From assembly GCF_036669915.1 (NCBI RefSeq), contig NC_089312.1:19498317-19562316 (forward strand): 64,000 nt of DNA, read 5' to 3'. This DNA comes from Pocillopora verrucosa. Taxonomy: Eukaryota > Cnidaria > Anthozoa > Scleractinia > Pocilloporidae. The notes below the pieces were generated by a model, which ran no database searches, was not told the origin of the DNA, and saw only the letters and a list, made by a program, of their open reading frames with translations. The position numbers and the translations under genes are program-made. Positions 10,684-22,446 of this stretch are shown piece after piece. Within the stretch, counting starts at the first letter, position 1. The number at the start of each line of letters is the position of its first letter.

Positions 10684-13600
10684 CTTGTAATTTGCATAAC
10701 ATGGCGGGCGGGCACGTTTTCTGTGCTCCGCGAAATCTATGTGTATTCTTATTCACCTATTTGTCCTTCACCACCTTACTGAACGTAGACTGTTCCTGGA
10801 GTATCTTCTCTACACCTGGAAAGATTTTGTATATTTCCCAACAGCTTTCCATGCCTACAATACCGAGCGAAGGAGCATCCAAACTGAAATCTGCTGGATC
10901 GTCTCGTTCAAGACACAACCTTGTGAAAGTTCATCTCGGCCTTACTCTGATGCTCAACTCTACCTACGCAATGATGATGATTTGTTTGTCCAATGACGTA
11001 TCTTTGAATCATGGACCGACAGTTACGCAGTCTACAAATCTACCTACAATCCGAGGCTTTAAAAATTTCTCATCTCAACGTCCGCAGCATTACGCACAAG
11101 ATGGATTCCATTCGCCTTCCCCTCAAAGACAATACTTTGGATGTCTTCACAGTTTCCGAAACTTGGCTGAGTCCTAAATTAACTGACGCTGAAATAACCA
11201 TTCCTGGATATTCAGTTGTAGGGAAAGACCGAAACTCTCGCGGTGGGGGAGTGGCAATGTTCATACGGGATGGAATTCCTTTCAAGACGCGAATGGACAT
11301 AACTGACAATAACACAAATTTCGTGAATAATAGTCATCGCGTTGTTGGCAGTGGTGTAGTCCCTCTCGCAATTAGCGACCATTCACTGATTTACGGAATA
11401 TTCAAATCTGGAGTTCCCAAGGCACCTCCACGTATTGTTGAGCATCGCACATATAAGAAATACAAGTCTGCTTTCAACAAGGACATCAACGAACTAAACT
11501 GGAGTATTATTGATGATATGGATGTCGATTCAGGTGTCAACCTGTGGAATACTTTATTTTCTAAGGTTGCCAATTCGCACGCCCCCATTAAAAATACTAG
11601 AATTAAAGGCATACCAGCACCGTGGATGACATCCGAATTAAGCCAACTTATGCATGACCGCGACTACCATCACACCAAAGCTGTCAAATCTAACTCGAAG
11701 TACCACTGGGCAAGGCATAGAAAACTCAAGCAAGTGGTTAAAAAGCGAGTTAAGGAATGCAAAGCCTCTTATTACAAAGATCTCATCGAGAAAAACAGCG
11801 GAAATCCAGGCGAATTGTGGAGAACATTGAATGAAATAACGAGTCGTAAAAACGTCTCTCCACCATCTTTCATTCAGTCTAATGGATGCCAAGTAACTAA
11901 TCCAAAGTTGATTGCTTGTCTATTAAACGATCACTTTGTCACCGTTGGAAGTAAATTATCATCCAAATTTCAAACTGTTTGCAGTGCTCTCGGCAAAATT
12001 CTTCCATCAGCTTCAAAACAGAATGCTCAATCAAATGATTTCTCCTTCACACCTGTGAGGAAGTCATTTGTTTTCAAACAACTTAAGACCTTGAAAACAA
12101 ATAAAGCGATTGGCTTGGACAAGATCAGTTCAAGGCTTCTCAAAGATTCTGCCGAGAGTATCGCACCTGTATTAACAAGATTATTTAATCGCTCCCTTGA
12201 CTCTAGTGTTTTTCCAGCCATTTGGAAATAAGGCAAAGTAACAGCACTCTTCAAATCTGATAACAAATCTGACTGTAATAACTACAGGCCCATTACAGTA
12301 CTTCCGACAGTTAGTAAGATTCTCGAGAGAGCTGTGCATCAACAACTTTATGGCTATTTGACTAAGTCAAACTTACTTACAACAAAACAGTTTGGCTTTC
12401 GCCCTAAACTATCAACCGAAGTTGCTTTGGCTCATTTCACAGACAGAGTTCTGGAAAACTTGATAATGGAATGTTGACAGGTGCAGTATTCCTTGATCTT
12501 TCGAAAGCTTTTGATACTGTCGACCACAGCCTCCTATTAACAAAGCTCAAGCAAATTGGTGCTTCCGATAACGTAACTGGATGGTTTAGATCTTATCTCA
12601 GCAATCGCTTTCAGCTGACTGCTGTTGGTGATGTGCAATCTACACTAAGACCAATTCAAGTTGGCGTTCCTCAAGGGAGCATCCTCGGCCCTTTGTTGTT
12701 CTTGGTCTATATCAACGATCTTCCCGAGTGCCTGGAACATTGTGAGGTTGCACTCTACGCTGATAACACCGTGATCTACTTCAGCAGCTCGTGCGTTACC
12801 GAGATCGAAATTTTTATCAACAGGGACCTATCTAAGCTTTCTTCGTGGTTTAGTACAAATCGTCTGACTTTGAATGTTTCTAAATCTAAATTCATTTTAA
12901 TTGGTAGTCCAAAGAAGCCTAGCACCTGTAATGACGTCAATGTAGTTATTGATGACTCGCCGCTCGAATGCACTGATACTTTTAAATACCTCGGCGTAAC
13001 CATAAACAAGACGATGACTTGGGGTGACCATGTTGAAGCCATATCAACTAAAATCAATCAAAGACTTGGCTTGCTGAAACGAATAATTTACTGCCACTTG
13101 AAACGCGGATTACTTTGTACCACAGCCTAGTGCGCCCGCTGTTCGATTATGGCGATACTATCTGGGGTGATAAGGGCAATGCTACTCTTATGAATGAATT
13201 GCAGCTACTGCAAAACAAGGCTGCCAAGATTATTCTCAGTTTACCTAGTTTTTACTCTTCTACAGAGGCATTAAAAAAACTTTGTTGGCCAACACTTTTT
13301 AAACTTAGGTTATTTCACCGCTGTGTCTTCGTTTATAAATATGTAAATGGCATTATAGATTTTAAGTTTGATACAAAGCTAATCAGTGACATCCATTCTT
13401 ATAATACTCGTGGCAAATCCAATTTTTACTTACCGCGAGTTAGGCGCAATTATGGAAAACAGCGCCTTTTATATCAAGGACTGGGAGAATGGAACAGTCT
13501 TGACAAGTCAATACGTGACATGAGGTCACTTTTAATTTTTAAGCAAGCCTTAAAGACCGCAATTTTTTAACTCATTTTATAATGTTATTTTATTGAACAT

Positions 13601-13729
13601 TTTAATATTGTATTTTTAACTATTTTTAACCTTTCAAATTTAACATTTTTCTTTTTTTGGCAGGGCCTCACTGAATAACACCTTTGGTGATGTGAGCTCC
13701 CTGGATAAATAACATTATTATTATTATAT
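10684..13729 (+). mobile_element. CR1/L2-like non-LTR retrotransposon (LINE)
   Basis: It inserted into the Penelope-like element with the target duplication ATCGA (10,679-10,683 and 13,730-13,734), and ends in a (TTA)n tail. ORF 11,011-12,231 holds an APE-type endonuclease start (ISHLNVRSIT, then SETW) and its SDH end (AISDHSLIYG), but roughly 100 residues between them are missing. The reverse transcriptase then runs on through a TAA at 12,229-12,231, a frameshift near 12,465 and another near 13,110. Recognisable parts are FGFRPKLST, AVFLDLSKAFDTVDH, GVPQGSILGPLLF and YADNTVIYF. The active-site YADD has become YADN. The end (GLGEWNSLDKSIRDM) matches the CR1/L2/Rex1 type of C-terminus. The copy is dead. 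Confidence 0.9.
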
Positions 13730-14399
13730 ATCGAAGAATTCTACCCCTCCATCAGCCAAGACCTCCTGAACAGAGCACTCGACTTTGCCTCAGCCTACGA
13801 CAACATCACCGACTACGAAAGAAACATCATAATACATGCAAAACATTCGATCCTTATGCACTATCGGCAACGTAGGCAAAAGAGGGGCGATACAACATTT
13901 GACGTCACAATTAGCAGCTACGACGGTGCTGAAACATGTAAGCTAGTAGGAAGTTTCCACCTTTCCCAACTACAAAACCTCAACATCAAACTTTACCGAG
14001 ATGAGGGACTGGCCATTTCAAACGCCACACCGAGAGATACAGAAAACATCAAAAAGGAAATATGCCGCATCTTTAACCACAATGGGCTACGGATCACCAT
14101 CGAAGCCAACAAATAGACCAACAACTCCCTAGACGTCACTTTCAACCTGAACAAAAGCACCTACCAGCCCTTCACAAAGCCTAACACCACACTACCATAC
14201 GTCTACCGCGAAAGCAATCACCACAAAGAACAGTACCGCCGGCATCAACAAACGACTGTCATCCCCTTCATCTGAAAAAGCATCCTTTGACCAGGCCGCC
14301 CCTCTATATCCAAAAGCACTTGACGAATGCGGATACCGGTACACTCTACATTACGAACCACCTACAACTAACAAAAGAAAAAACCGACAACGGAACAAC

Positions 14400-15150
14400 A
14401 TACTCTGGTACAACCCCCCGTTCAGCAAAAACGTTAGCACCAATATTTTTTAGACACTTAAAATAAAGTTTATTGATTGATTGAATATCGAACATAGATT
14501 CCTTGCCCAAGTAGACAAGCATTTCCCTAAAGACCAAAATCATAGAAAAATCTTTAATCGTAATACAATCAAGATCAGTTACAGCTGCATGAATAACACT
14601 AAACAGATCAATGACAACCACAACAAATGCATTTTAAAATCATCCAAACACATCTATGACACCGTAGACACGCCCACTTGACGGAAGCTGTCTCCAATCA
14701 TCACCGATCTACCAAGCCACCGTCACACGTAAGGACAACAGCACCACTGAAACAAACATCGGATTCGCAAAAAACGACTTCAAGAGTAGATACAGAAACC
14801 ACACCACATCATTCCGACACATAAAACACAGAAACTCTACTGAACTCAGCAAACATATCTGGGCCCTTAAAGAAAATAACAATGATCACTTTATTTCATG
14901 ATGCATCCTTTCATTAAGAACACCCTACAACGGCACAAGCAAAAGATGCAACCTCAGCCTCAAAGAAAAATTACTCATCATCTGCCGACCAGAATTATCA
15001 TCACTCAATAAACGTGATGAACTCGTGTCCTCATGCCGCCACATAAACAAAGCGTTACTGCGTAACAATTCAACAAAGCATTTAAATTTACCACCACGCC
15101 TATTTTGTAAATTTGTAAAGTATATAAACGATGGTTACGAGCATTCTTGA
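14400..15150 (+). pseudogene. GIY-YIG endonuclease domain of the Penelope-like element
   Basis: Pieces in shifting frames read IFNRNTIKISYSC, then YQATVTRKDNST, IGFAKNDFKSRYRNH, NSTELSKHIWALKENN and LNKRDELVSSCRHINKALL. This order is that of the C-terminal GIY-YIG domain of Penelope-like elements. The short stretch near 14,460-14,485 (AAATAAAGTTTATTGATTG) looks like a small insertion or an older tail. Several stops are present. The homology ends near 15,150, just before a TGA-rich stretch. Confidence 0.8.
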
Positions 15151-15254
15151 CAATAAAATCTCCTGATGAGTGAGTAATCACGAAATAGGCTTGTAGGGTT
15201 GAAAGTATAGTCTCTTTGTTTTTTCCCTATCTCAATATATATATATATCTATAT

Positions 15255-15545
15255 ATATGTGAGTATAGGATTTGTAGACTGCAATACGCAGGAAAAAGCG
15301 AGACAGCTTTAAACTCGCATCTTAATAATCTGAGAGACGATATTAAGAGAGGAGTTAGTAGCTGCAAACTCACAGAATATTTTCACCATAACTATGGGAA
15401 CACTGTTACATTTACAAGCATTGAACAAATTAAACGGAGTGGCATAGCAATTGAAAGGAAATAAAGAATTACTTCAAGCAAGAGAAACATTTTGGCAAAG
15501 TCGACTTCACACATTACAGCCTGACAGCCTAAGTAAGAGAATGGG
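15255..15545 (+). pseudogene. GIY-YIG fragment of a second Penelope-like element
   Basis: The frame from about 15,270 reads CRLQYAGKSETALNSHLNNL and LTEYFHHNYGNT up to ERK at a TAA near 15,463. After a one-base shift it continues KELLQARETFWQSRLHTLQP. This follows the pattern C-x-x-QYVGET ... H-F ... E-x-FW-x-x-L-x-TL-x-P of the GIY-YIG tail in another group of Penelope-like elements. It is not the C-terminus of the element that ends near 15,150. No reverse transcriptase precedes it, so it is 5'-truncated. Confidence 0.65.
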
Positions 15546-15767
15546 CTAGAAGTCAGAATTCGATATACCTTTATGGTATATTCTATACAATAATTGTTTT
15601 AAAACATTTAGTTATAAAGGTTAACCAGCTCTATACCTCTAAGATTATAATTAATCTATTGGAACAATATTACCTGGTATGACTCTCTTATTGAGATATA
15701 ATTAAGAAATGAAACACTTTACATGTATGACTTCAAGGTAATTATCATTATTGTTTAATCAAAATCA

Positions 15768-16062
15768 ATGAAAAGAGCCCTGATGAAGGCAGTGGCCGAA
15801 ACACGTTGGATGTAAAATAAAGATTTCACTTGCTGTAAGATGATTCTCTTTTTTGCAAAATATATGTATATATACACCCTTTAAAAGTATATATCAATTT
15901 GAAAATATACATCAAAGATAAAGCTCCTGATGAAGGCTGTAGCCAAAACACGTTGGGTCTAAAATAGATATTTTATTTGTTGTAAGACGATTCTCTATTG
16001 TACAAGTAACATATATGTATACACAAGCTTTAATGTACACTGCAATTTGAAAATATATATCA
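15768..16062. repeat. Two tandem ~147-bp units with hammerhead-like motif
   Basis: CTGATGAAGGC occurs at 15,780 and again at 15,927, followed each time by G(C/T)AG/GTGGCC-(G/A)AAACACGTTGG and then similar AT-rich sequence ending AATTTGAAAATATA. The units follow the second GIY-YIG fragment, where the terminal repeats of Penelope-like elements lie. The pattern CUGAUGA - short stem - GAAA is the conserved core of a hammerhead ribozyme, a motif known in such repeats. Unit 2 has AAAA instead of GAAA, so only unit 1 keeps the full core. Confidence 0.55.
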
Positions 16063-16159
16063 AACATGCATACCTTTTCTTTTCTCATTAAAAAGATGAT
16101 GCATGATACATGTATGTTTAACGACTAAGGAAATATACTTTTCTGGTCATTTTTACGGC

Positions 16160-16260
16160 AGTTATATTTCCATTTCAGGGCCACACTGAGCCCACTATAC
16201 CTTTTGGTGAAGTGGGCTCCCTGCTAAAATATTGTGATTGTTATCATTATTTTAAATACC
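16160..16260 (+). mobile_element. LINE 3' tail fragment
   Basis: The stretch TTTCAGGGCCACACTGAGCC ... TTTTGGTGAAGTGGGCTCCC parallels the last 70 bases of the LINE at 13,660-13,729 (GGCAGGGCCTCACTGAATAA ... TTTGGTGATGTGAGCTCCCT). It is followed by an AT-rich tail. It is therefore a heavily 5'-truncated relative of that LINE. Confidence 0.65.
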
Positions 16261-19200
16261 CTGTTTTACATTCTCATAAGACAAACAATACATAGGATTT
16301 AAAAGGCATCTTAATATTATAACAGGTGTGCAATATTGTTGTACCCAAGTCACACAAAACCACATGTCAACAACATGACAAACCAGACCATTTTTTGAAA
16401 AAACATTGCAGCCAGCCATTCTTATCTACAAATCCCTCCAACCAGCGACAAGCTATATCACAAAAAGCTACATGTGGCAACTTCAACTTTTCCATTTATG
16501 GTTATAACTTAATTTAAAATAATATTTTTAAAGCTACTATTTAACTCTTCTATCAATAATAGAAAGCCATCAACAATAGATATGACCATGTGATGGTGAC
16601 CAACTCTAAAGCTTGTAGGCTATTTCAGTCTGCATAGTACACCATTTAAATATGTTTTCTTGTAAATTAGTTCAATTTTTACTTTTTTCCCAATTAAATG
16701 TTGTATTACTTTTCACATTGTTATTTACTTGTAAACAGCGTACTACAAAATATTGACTTTTGACTTTCAAAACCTTTTAAAGGTACATGTTCACAATTAG
16801 TCACTGTTGCACCTATCATTCCTTTTCAAAGGGACAGTAAAGAGAGGTTGCCATGCAGATTAAGAAATCATCATTCCCACTTTTAGGCTTGTGTTTCTTT
16901 ATTGGGCACATTCCCAAAATTTTATCAAATACTCCAGACAAACACAGACCAGACAGAGACATAAGCTTCTTATTGCCATAAAATATATGGTTTGTTTTGG
17001 TCTTTTTGTTATTCCCATTTTCTTCTGTTTTAATTTTGCAGTTATTTCCATGTAAAGGTAGTTAGCTGGAATTGCCTACTTGTAGACATTTGCTTCATTA
17101 GACTGCAGCACTTAACCGAGAAATGGACCAAAAAGACTTACTATATAACATGCACTAAATAACTTGAAACCCACTACATGACATGCAGCATCTGGTGCCA
17201 CAAAATTCAACACCCGAAATCCAAACTCCTTCCAACACCTGAAGTGGCACCTACCCATGCCAGTGCTATCATCCATGTCTACACAAAGTCTACAAACTGG
17301 AAGGTGAAATATGCACCAAACCCATTCACCAAACAAAAGATTACCACACCTCATCCACAAACAACCAATGTGTATTTCAATATAATAGTTGATTTTGGTT
17401 TACCTAATCTTAATTGACATGCTTTTGTTCATGAGCATTTGGATTATGTGGTGCACATTTGATCATATGCATATGGTAATTTGTGCATTACAAGCCCTAA
17501 CTCATCCTTATGTTGTTATTATCATTAACTTTTTTAATAACCTACACTAAAACCTCCTTCTTACCTGTTTCTGCATTTACAGCCGGAGGAAGTTGACCAT
17601 TGTCATCTTTTCTGCATGTAAAGTAAAATTGTGTAGCAAATGGGAGAGTTCAACATGAAAATATGAGATTTTACTATTTGACCTGAATTTATTTCGTGGT
17701 GAAAAGTTTTCTTCCCTATATGTTAGAAACTTAATAATTAAACAATGCTGCCTTCAGTTCAAAACCTAAAAAGAAAATAGGAGACAAGTCTCTTTGCCAG
17801 TTGTAATCAAATCAAAACATATACTGGACAGTGCAATTGATTGTCCACCCAAACACCTGAGCTGGAGAGAAGGAAGATACATTGTTCAATATATATATTG
17901 CAGTAACTTTGTCGTTATTGTGTATTTGATATTGTAATATTATGCAGGGAACAGCTTTGAGTCAGATTGTATATACATTTCTGGCCCAGACCATTGCATT
18001 CAATGAAAATGAAAGAAGAGCTATGAAAAAGGTGATATAACAAATTTTACCTACCAAAGTTTTATTCCCAAGGTAGATGTCTTGAGTCTCCACATCTTCT
18101 ATTATATATATGGGGGGGGGGCAGGGTTTAGGTATCACATCATGGCTCAAAAATGTCTGATGCTGATAGGAATTGGTCAGATAATAATCGAGCATTAATT
18201 CTGTTTTGAAAAAAAATAAACAGGTCAGCCAGCTTCATGAGGAGAGAAATTTTCCATGCCTGAACACACTTACAATTAAAAAAAATTATAATAATGATAA
18301 TTTTGCACCACTCAAAGAATGATTTAACCAACAAAACCAATTTAATCTGAAACTACTCAACTCACGAAGGCAATAGTATTTACAGGAGTTCTGCGCACCG
18401 GTGGGGGAGCAGATAGCCATGCAGATTTAGGAGTTGTGGAGTAGGAACAATTGCATGAAGAAATTTCAAAACGTTCACTTCGAGAAAACGAGAAAACTAA
18501 CCCCACATCAACCAGGAAAATGAACCCACTAGTGAATGTATTCAGTGCAGTCGCTCTGGCACGTCGGTGTATGAAACACTTCTTCGGTAGACAACTCTAT
18601 GGAATATGACAAAGACAAGAGCCGTTCAGGATTTTTACCCTTTTTCAGAAACAAATTTGAAGGACTTTTCCAGGACTCCGATCGATTTCTCCAGGACTCC
18701 ACATTTCATCTTAAACCCTTTCATTCCCAAGATTTTAAATTCGATTCTCCTTACAGTTTACTTACATTTCTTATATCGGAAATTCTAAAAACTTTATTGC
18801 TTGAGTTGAGCAGATTTCAAGAACTCCAGGCTTCTTCCAGGACTTTCCAGTCCCGGACAACGTTTGGGTCAAGATTGCCTGAGTATGTGATTTACCGCGA
18901 AAATAGCTCCTCACCGTGTTTAAAACTTGGTTTCTTTCGAAACAAAACCGAAGCTGGAGTGATTCTTTTTCCACTCACTCTCATGGAAAATCCACATCGC
19001 ACTCGCTTTCCCACGGTCAACCAGGTCCTTGCAAAATTGCTGCGCTAACGGTGCCTTCTTCGGGCTTGTAATCATCATTTTCTCGATAAAACCGACGATG
19101 AACAATTACACCACACTACCAAACGTTATATAGAAGGAAACTAACTGGAGGAGGACAAATTTCTGGTTCGCCCTTCGAGGGCAGACGGACTGCTCTTATG

Positions 19201-19780
19201 GTGCAACTCTGCACCACCACTCAGTGTAGAAGTGCGCGGTCTACTTTCGCGCCACAAGCACGCCTGTGACCACTTAATTCCCGTGATACCTTGCGTTAAC
19301 AGATTTTCTTGAATCATTCGAAGAGTCGTTTTTCTCGGAAGGAAATGGAATAACACTGGAATACAACAAAATTCGGCAATAACAACCGTCCAAAAAAAGG
19401 ATAATCCAGCATAAAAATGGCCATAAATACCTCGAATTTCCAAAGACTCAGTCTACCGAATATACCTCAATTCACAAGTCTTACTGGAGATAAGAGAAGA
19501 CTCGATTTCACATGGCCGCCAAGTATTTATCATGACAAAGTCAATGTCAGGTTCGATGTCTACATCTGAAAAGTTTCACATTTTTATATCGATGTTGTAG
19601 AAAAGATATAGAGAAAAAAACATTATTGTATCAGTGCATCCTGATCAAATGAGCTCTAGTCTTCCAAAGCTCGATCTCGGCTTTAAGATGTTTTTTTCCT
19701 TATCTGCATGTTCCAGATCATTAGGGAGCACGATCCATGGTAAAATTTGAATAAAAATATCACAAAGGAAGAAAAATAAC
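16261..19780. other. Stretch without a recognisable gene
   Basis: Short open frames occur on both strands, the longest at 18,599-19,048 with 149 codons, but none has a family pattern or plausible splice context. A G-run lies at 18,111-18,120. I see no array, tRNA or element with defined ends here. Confidence 0.5.
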
Positions 19781-19853
19781 TGGTTCCGGCAGGGCTCGAA
19801 CCTGCGACCTTCCGCGTGTAAAGCGGACGTGATAACCACTACACTACGAAACC
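19781..19853 (-). tRNA. tRNA-Val (anticodon UAC)
   Basis: Read on the minus strand, 73 bases fold as a complete cloverleaf. The acceptor GGTTTCG pairs with CGGAACC (one G-U) plus discriminator A. The D arm contains the A box TAGTGTAGTGG. The anticodon stem TCCGC/GCGGA encloses the loop TTTACAC with anticodon TAC. The T arm is GCAGG-TTCGAAC-CCTGC and contains the B box. No intron. A T-run (TTATTTTTC) about 4-12 bases downstream can serve as the RNA polymerase III terminator. All conserved positions look intact, so it is probably functional. Confidence 0.95.
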
Positions 19854-20121
19854 CTTCCCGGAATGAGAGGGAAAATAATATATATTTAAATAATTTGTCA
19901 TGGAAACAATGACGTCACAGAAACAAAGGCCATTTACTGAGGTTATTCTTCCATGTTCTATCTCGAGCAAAGCGACGTTCGATTTGGCTCGTATTTGATG
20001 TTAATTGGTTGATAGGAAAACAACACAAAGTATTTCTTACCTTTCTGAAATTAACGAAATCCGGAATAAAGACATATCGAACGTTCGATCACTCGAACTT
20101 ATTTGAACCCAGTGAGTGAAA

Positions 20122-20360
20122 GGGGTAAGTTTCTAAGAAACTGTGATGCTGCTCGAGGTAGTAGCTTTTACAACAAAATTTTGTCAAATGAGTTGATAAT
20201 GTGAATTAGACACCGAAAAATGGTTCGAAAGCTGACATTTCGTGCGTTGGCCCTTCATCTTTGAATCTGGAGAAGGGCTAACATTCGAAACGTCAACTTT
20301 AAATAGAGTCCTCAAGTTGGAAAAGTCTTATTAACAACTCAGTTGATAAAACCGAATTAG
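20122..20360. repeat. Dispersed repeat with inverted arms, copy R1
   Basis: It opens GGTAAGTTTCTAAGAAACTG, shared with the repeats at about 41,490 and 45,066. It contains GAGTTGATAA near 20,190 and the inverted CAACTCAGTTGATAA near 20,335. Between them are two oppositely facing, decayed copies of the motif GAAGGGCTAAC...CGAAACGTC. It belongs to the same family as R2 and R3 and may derive from terminal repeats of a Penelope-like element. Confidence 0.6.
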
Positions 20361-21165
20361 TTCGATCAGGTTCGGGCAAGCCAGACTGTCAAACACGGAC
20401 GAGATAAAAAAAAAATTTAAATAACCGTGCCTAATCTAAAATTTTAATTGTTCAAGTCATATTTAATGGTCGTTTCGAAGACATGTCCGGCGAGCGACAG
20501 ATTGTGGAATGCGACCAATCTGACCCCCTCCTCAAACCCCAACACCACTAGCAACACCACCTCCTTGCCCTATGGTACGGATTTTGTCACAATTAAACAA
20601 AGTAGTGAACGCTTCTTTTATTTAAAACTTATCGCCGAGTCAGCATCATCTAGACCGTGATGGTGCCAATAGCGGATTGCGATTGTTCATTGTGGTTAGA
20701 ACCTGTAGATGCTCGAAGCGGACCAACTCATTTTTGACCAGCTTAGTTGTTAATTAGTATCACGGGAAACGCGCTCAGTTACACAAAGCTTCATCCAATA
20801 CCTCCAACAATGACGGTGGTATACGTCTCATTAACAACTGCAGTGAATTTAGTAATAACCCTTTACATAATTTATACAGAGAAAAGAAGAATCAAGAGTA
20901 TGATTGATTATATGCTTTGGAGAGGGGGAATGAAGTTTACATAGAGAGGGCCATGACTGAGTGAGCCCATGCAACATTGTAAGTTCCGGATCATCGTTGT
21001 CCAATTTGTAAGAAGAGAGTCTCAGTAAACGTTGCTGTTACAGTTAAAGTAGCCCTCATCCCCTACCCCCTCCAGAGAAAGAGGTCCGGACCCTCTTAGT
21101 CCCGCTGGAATTCATTTACACAGCACCAATAAACAACTACATAGCAATGTTGATTCAACATAAGA
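20361..21165. other. Short gene-free stretch
   Basis: No supported gene. The open frames at 20,448-20,660 and 20,747-20,944 lack any family pattern. Confidence 0.5.
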
Positions 21166-21171
21166 TTTATT
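21166..21171 (-). terminator. Polyadenylation signal AATAAA
   Basis: The minus strand reads GATGAATAAATC, 19 bases past the TAA of the small gene. It could end transcripts of that gene and any read-through from the MASK gene upstream. Confidence 0.6.
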
Positions 21172-21189
21172 CATCACTTATAGCTCCAA

Positions 21190-22381
21190 TTAACCCAAAA
21201 TAAAGTTTGGTCTAGTTTTCAAGTCCTCTGTTGTCCAGAGTTCAGCAATATCGAAGTTTATATGGTAATCCCTGAAAAGAAGAGGGAAAAAATATAGCAT
21301 GGTCAGAATAATTCTAAGACATGTTTAAACGGACAGTTCCTTTTATTTGCAAGAAGCAGAGTCCCAGGATCAAAATGTTTATTTGAAGGACGGTTTACTT
21401 TGTTTTACCATCTGGTAACTGTTTCTAGATACCCTCGAAACAGAATCTATTAACTGATATCCATAACTCATCTGTCTCACAATTCGTTCATATTTTGTTA
21501 AAACCCATTTCACTCTATTTGTTTTCGGTTTGTTTTTCGATTTTCACGTTATCAATTCTATATCAATTTTAATCCTAATCGAGAGACGGATACTTCATGA
21601 ATAAAGGTTTTTCGTAGTCAAGCTGACTCTTCTTTAATCCGCGAATCGTAAGACTGAATGGGAAACAAACTTTGTGAACATTTTTCATTATATGGTGCTC
21701 AAACTTTACTCCCTCGAGATCTTAAGTTCTTCCATATTTTAGCTACAGAATTCTATTTTTTGCACTAGTTTATTTCTACCCTGAGATTTTAGGAATCACG
21801 TCGTGGATCATAAAGGAGAGATTAAACTTCGACAACACAGGTACTACTTGCTGAGTTGTTTAAACTAAGGAAAAGTAAAATCTATACAGAAATATAAGAT
21901 GAGAACTACAGAGCAGAGAATAGCACTGGCACAGGGATACGATAGAGGACCATAAGCTAAAAGGAAGGCTATACTCCTCTCATTAACTAGCTAGTTGCTA
22001 TGATGTGCGAAGTTATATCCTGTAATTCAATAACGAAATCTAAGGATACATTTAGTCAAACTTACCACTTAAATTTAAACTGCAGTCCGGCTCCATGATT
22101 TCCACCCCTGCTGTAAAATGACGGATAAGACACAATTTCAAACAAAGGTCGAAGCTAAGTAGGCATTTCCACGGTTTGGCTTTATTCCCCTAGTAACTGG
22201 TCTTGAAAACTTTCGCCTACATGTAACTCAATGATCAAGTGTAAAACTGACTAGTCGTGACTAAATCAATCCCGTTTTTCCGCCCTTATGGAAACCTTTG
22301 TTTTTACTTGGAGTGCTCATCGGCTTCCTCTAATAATTTCCTATGATCTGTATAGCCATTGACAATATTTGGTTTTGCCAT
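21190..22381 (-). CDS. Small three-exon gene, 66 aa, function unknown
   Basis: Coding exons 22,308-22,381, 22,066-22,110 and 21,190-21,271 join in phase (74+45+82 nt). The protein starts MAKPNIVNGYTDHRKLLEEA and ends KTRPNFILG, with WDYHINFDIAELW in the middle. It has no signal peptide or membrane segment. The splice sites are good (CCAA|GTAAAA, TTTTACAG|C, AAGTG|GTAAGT, TTTTCAG|G). A further strong acceptor, CCCTTCAG at 22,405, precedes the ATG, so a 5' UTR exon lies upstream. The donor AAAAGA|GTAAGG at the end of the MASK coding region (22,570) could supply it, giving MASK a four-residue ending and leaving this frame as a downstream cistron. I do not recognise the family. The consistent phases and nearby AATAAA are the evidence that it is real. 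Confidence 0.6.
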
Positions 22382-22446
22382 AATTACAGTCAGTTGAAGG
22401 CACTCTGAAGGGAAGTTAAAACCGAGCAAAGGCGAACATCATCAGT

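Larger units (their letters stand above)
9937..15150 (+). mobile_element. Penelope-like retroelement, interrupted and decayed
   Basis: Conceptual translation with frameshifts and stops gives a Penelope-like protein. The N-terminal part at about 9,940-10,670 includes KLHIAADKTKNFYKLEPS and, after an insertion, DAFITLKNHKPNFANKPTY and RISKTILERINSKI. The frame breaks at FDIE near 10,680 and resumes at 13,735 with EFYPSI, then DVTISSYDGAETCKLVGSF and the motif LYRDEGLAI. The last normally reads YRDD in this family. A C-terminal GIY-YIG nuclease follows. Several in-frame stops (for example 14,114-14,116), the active-site D to E change and two insertions mean it is inactive. These elements copy themselves by reverse transcription, and the GIY-YIG domain nicks the target. 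Confidence 0.85.

Noticed and set aside
15770..16062. Idea of a CRISPR-like array from the repeated 147-bp units
   Set aside because: Only two units, diverged repeats and a eukaryotic context. They fit retroelement terminal repeats much better.
18599..19048. 149-codon open frame on the + strand
   Set aside because: Repetitive Phe/Ser/Gln-rich translation arising from repeated CAGGACT-like DNA, no family pattern, no splice or promoter context. Probably chance.
19645..19839. 64-codon minus-strand frame
   Set aside because: It runs into the tRNA-Val gene and has no protein-like features.
22066..22381. Reading the small downstream gene as a 4E-BP (as in the vertebrate ANKHD1-EIF4EBP3 pair)
   Set aside because: The Y-x4-L-hydrophobic motif of 4E-BPs is not met. 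YTDHRKLL has one residue too many, and nothing else matches.
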